A stretch of 64,000 nt of DNA, from assembly GCA_903918885.1 (NCBI GenBank), contig CAIXFY010000073.1:1-64000 (forward strand), given 5' to 3'. The DNA comes from an uncultured Verrucomicrobia subdivision 3 bacterium. Lineage in GTDB: Bacteria > Verrucomicrobiota > Verrucomicrobiia > Limisphaerales > UBA11358. The position numbers and the translations under genes are program-made. Within the stretch, counting starts at the first letter, position 1; each line of letters opens with the position of its first letter. The notes beneath the pieces are model-generated. The model was not told the DNA's origin and ran no database searches. It saw nothing but the letters and a program-made list of their open reading frames with translations. Below, piece after piece: positions 62,101 to 64,000 of the stretch.

Positions 62101-62180
62101 TGACGCTTTTTATCACGCCCGTGATTTACCTTTATCTCGAACGGCTGCAACAGTGGTTTCAGCGCGACAGGACGATTTAG
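59100..62180 (+). CDS. RND-family (HAE1) efflux transporter
   Basis: FIRRPVMTTLVMAGILLFG; SLMALTLSVGFVVDDAIVMLENI; 1026 aa. Confidence 0.95.
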   Translation: MSVSGIFIRRPVMTTLVMAGILLFGVFGFHLLPVSDLPSVDFPTIQVTANVSGASPSTMASSVATPLEKQFSTIAGVDSMTSISALGVSQITIQFALDRNIDGAAQDVQAAITRASRQLPPDLPSPPTYQKVNPADTPVYFLALTSSTLPLSTVDDYAENLLAQRISMIDGVAQVGLFGPQQFAVHVQADPNKLAAYGLGIDTVAQAVAAGNVNQPLGTLYGRHQAFTIQANGQLKNAAAFRPLIVAYRNGNPVRLQEVANVIDSVQNDKAAAWFSGTRGVILAVQRQPGVNTVAVVDAIKKQLPTLRAQIPAAVNIDELFDRSQGIRHSVRDVERTLILTVCLVVMVIFVFLRNISATVIPSLALPLSIVGTFAAMNFFGYSLDNLSLMALTLSVGFVVDDAIVMLENIVRHMENGEPPMAAALLGAKEIGFTIISMTLSLSAVFIPVLFMSGLLGRLLHEFAVTIICAVLISGFVSLSLTPMMCSRFVHSVRGEKHGGLYYAFEKFFEGLRAAYERTLRLAMKHRRVTLGVALATFAATVVLFYLIPKGFFPDEDTNQIFCITEGAQDISFDAMKAHQLQAAKIVAANTNVAAYMSAIGLGGSTISGNNGRIFMRLKDRSERRQSANEIIQDLRKQFAQIPGFNVFLQNPPLIRVGGMLSKTLYQFSLQDTDTQELFQWAPVLRAKLAEHKDVFQDVTSDLQIASPQVVVTIDRDKAAALGVTAKQIETGLYDAFGSGQISTIYGDLAEYWVIFEVLPEFQRDPDALGRLYITSASGKLVPLSAVAKFSRSVGPMTISHIGQLPAVTVSFNLAPGVALGTAVDKIRELQSELHLPATITASFQGSAAIFQSSLTGLGFLLLMSILVIYIILGILYESFIHPLTILSGLPSAGFGALLTLMLFRLDLNIYGFVGLIMLVGIVKKNAIMIIDFAIEAQHNGKKPYDAIFEGCILRFRPIMMTTMCALMASLPISLGLGAGGESRRALGLTVTGGLIVSQALTLFITPVIYLYLERLQQWFQRDRTI

Positions 62181-62377
62181 AAAATTGACTCGGATTTGCA
62201 ATGGTCTGCGACTCTGGGTTTCCAGCGATGTCTTGATGCGCCTGGCCCACGGATTCTGCCCAGCTAGCACGGTTCAAGCCGGCAATCCCTTGTGACATGG
62301 TTGAAACCATTGGGGAACGAGCGCAGAGGCTTATACTGCCGGGAGTTGTGACGGTTTGAATTAAACACAAATTGATG

Positions 62378-62400
62378 TTCGATTCCGACTCCCGCCTCCA
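62378..62400 (+). repeat. tRNA 3'-end fragment (T-arm + acceptor + CCA), candidate attachment site
   Basis: TTCGATTCCGACTCCCGCCTCCA without a recognisable 5' tRNA body upstream. Confidence 0.6.
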
Positions 62401-62615
62401 AATCCAAGCTGTTAAAATACAGCTATTTGCAGAATCCAGAGGAGGCAAGTGCCAGTGAAAGTGCCAGTGAAATTACTATCGGGGTAGAACCTTTGCACCA
62501 CCCCGGAACCAACCGGCAACCACTGGGAATGACGGGATTATCCGCCCGTTTTGTGTAGCTGATACACCACCAGCCACGCGCCTTCGCATAGCTTCGGACA
62601 AAAAAGTCTGAACCT

Positions 62616-63638
62616 ATGAAACGTCGTTTTATTCTCTACCGCCGGAAACGCGGCGGCATGTTTTACCTCGAAGACACCCAGTCAAAAAAACAGGAAAGTC
62701 TTCACACCAAGAATCGCGCCGATGCGGTGTCCGTGCTAAACGCCCGCAATGAATCCACGCGCCAGCCCCAACTGAACCTTCAGATTGCCAAAGCGTATCT
62801 GTCAGGAACCGATTCCAGCGTCACCACCCGGACCTGGCAGACCGCCATTGAATCCCTCACCAACTCCAAGTCGGGAGCCAATCAACACCGCTGGCGGATA
62901 GTGGCCCGCGACAAGGCGTTTGCGCCACTGCTTCCGCGCGTCATCATTGAGACGCCGGGCGAACTGCTGTTGACCGTAATGCAGACGGGCACGGTGTCCA
63001 CCAATGTCTATCTCCGCCGGCTGCATAACTTCTGCGTGGATATGAACTGGCTGCCGTGGCCGCTCGTCCCGAAACGCCAATGGCCGGCGGTGAAGTTCAA
63101 GGAGAAGCGCGCCATCACGCTCGAAGAGCATCAGAAAATCATCGCCGCCGAAGTGAACCCCGAACGCAAAGCACTGTATCAGTTATGCTGGCACCTGGGC
63201 GCGAGCCAGGGCGACATTGCGAACTTGAAAGGCGAAGATGTGGACTGGCAAAACGGCACGGTTAGCTTTACGCGCAAAAAGACCGGCGTGGCGGTGCTGG
63301 TTCATCTGGGCCACGAGGCGCTGAATGTATTCAAAGACCTGCCATCTGAAGGAATGTTATTTCCGTATCTCGCCAGTGTGCGGGCCGGCGACCGCGCCAC
63401 CGAATTCGGCCAGCGTTGCCGCCGGCTGGGTATTACTGGTGTGACGCTCCACAGTTATAGATACGCTTGGGCCGAACGCGCCAAAACTGTTGGCTACCCC
63501 GAACGGTTCGCACAGGAGGCGTTGGGGCATAACAGCAAAGCCGTGCATCGCGCCTACGCGAAACGGGCACTGATGAAACTTCCGTCACTGGAGGAATACG
63601 AACAACGGGCCACGACGGTGGCCGAAACAGCCGCGTGA
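62616..63638 (+). CDS. tyrosine recombinase/integrase
   Basis: [10 protein letters not shown] (HxxR), [17 protein letters not shown] (LGH...Y); core-binding domain. Confidence 0.88.
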   Translation: MKRRFILYRRKRGGMFYLEDTQSKKQESLHTKNRADAVSVLNARNESTRQPQLNLQIAKAYLSGTDSSVTTRTWQTAIESLTNSKSGANQHRWRIVARDKAFAPLLPRVIIETPGELLLTVMQTGTVSTNVYLRRLHNFCVDMNWLPWPLVPKRQWPAVKFKEKRAITLEEHQKIIAAEVNPERKALYQLCWHLGASQGDIANLKGEDVDWQNGTVSFTRKKTGVAVLVHLGHEALNVFKDLPSEGMLFPYLASVRAGDRATEFGQRCRRLGITGVTLHSYRYAWAERAKTVGYPERFAQEALGHNSKAVHRAYAKRALMKLPSLEEYEQRATTVAETAA

Positions 63639-63660
63639 AAACCGCCATCATCAATACATT

Positions 63661-63945
63661 ATGAACTCAATTTCAATCGAAGTTTTGAAGCTGACGCTGC
63701 CTGTGCTCCAGTTTCTGGATCGGCTGATTTTGGAACATGGCGTTTATCTTTACATGGTTTGCGTGTGGCTGTCGCCGCTCCTGATCATCTGGATACTCAA
63801 GGGCGGGTTTTGGCGAAAATCGTCGCGCCCGCCTCCCATTGTGGTCGTGACGAAATCAGAGCCACCACCGGTTCCGCCGAAGCTACCGAGGGTCAGCGTC
63901 AGAAGCGATCATTCAAACCATGACGGGCAGACATTCACCGCCTGA
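63661..63945 (+). CDS. small membrane protein downstream of integrase
   Basis: [23 protein letters not shown] and Pro-rich tail; co-oriented. Confidence 0.5.
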   Translation: MNSISIEVLKLTLPVLQFLDRLILEHGVYLYMVCVWLSPLLIIWILKGGFWRKSSRPPPIVVVTKSEPPPVPPKLPRVSVRSDHSNHDGQTFTA

Positions 63946-64000
63946 TTACAGCCCCATTCTTTTTCTGCTGGCGGGCGTTCTTGTCGTGCCAGAACTGGCG
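63920..64000 (+). CDS. partial ORF running off the window end ([27 protein letters not shown]...)
   Basis: overlaps the upstream ORF end by 26 nt; hydrophobic N-terminus; no stop before the window end. Confidence 0.35.
   Translation, partial: MTGRHSPPDYSPILFLLAGVLVVPELA

Noticed and set aside
62113-62448. 111-aa minus-strand ORF
   Set aside because: Overlaps the RND gene end and the tRNA 3' fragment; WRRESESN is typical of translated tRNA ends

Overview
The gene content and protein style look like a Verrucomicrobia-type (Pedosphaera/Limisphaerales-like) chromosome; this taxonomic reading is an inference. Most of the window is chromosomal housekeeping and respiratory genes: lepA/lepB, mutM, pyrH, tsf/rpsB, mqnD, queG, aroK, maf, a complete alternative complex III (actABCDEF) with a cbb3-like oxidase, and an RND efflux pair. 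The parts most worth a second look are: (1) a tightly packed minus-strand gene run dabB-dabA-purK-purE-pyc, which couples a DAB-type inorganic-carbon uptake system to bicarbonate/CO2-handling enzymes; (2) a LysR/NhaR-like regulator divergent from dabBA but separated from it by a 4.2 kb surface-protein gene, with near-matching AGATTGTT-N19-ATTCCGAT elements on both sides; (3) two giant secreted proteins that share N- and C-terminal modules but have unrelated cores; (4) a porin plus three small c-type cytochromes; (5) a periplasmic binding protein paired with a hybrid histidine kinase and no ABC transporter; (6) a tRNA 3'-end fragment next to an integrase that lacks the usual Arg-I residue; and (7) an orphan plus-strand terminator and short ORFs that the ORF track does not show. 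All family calls were made by reading sequence motifs; no database searches were run.
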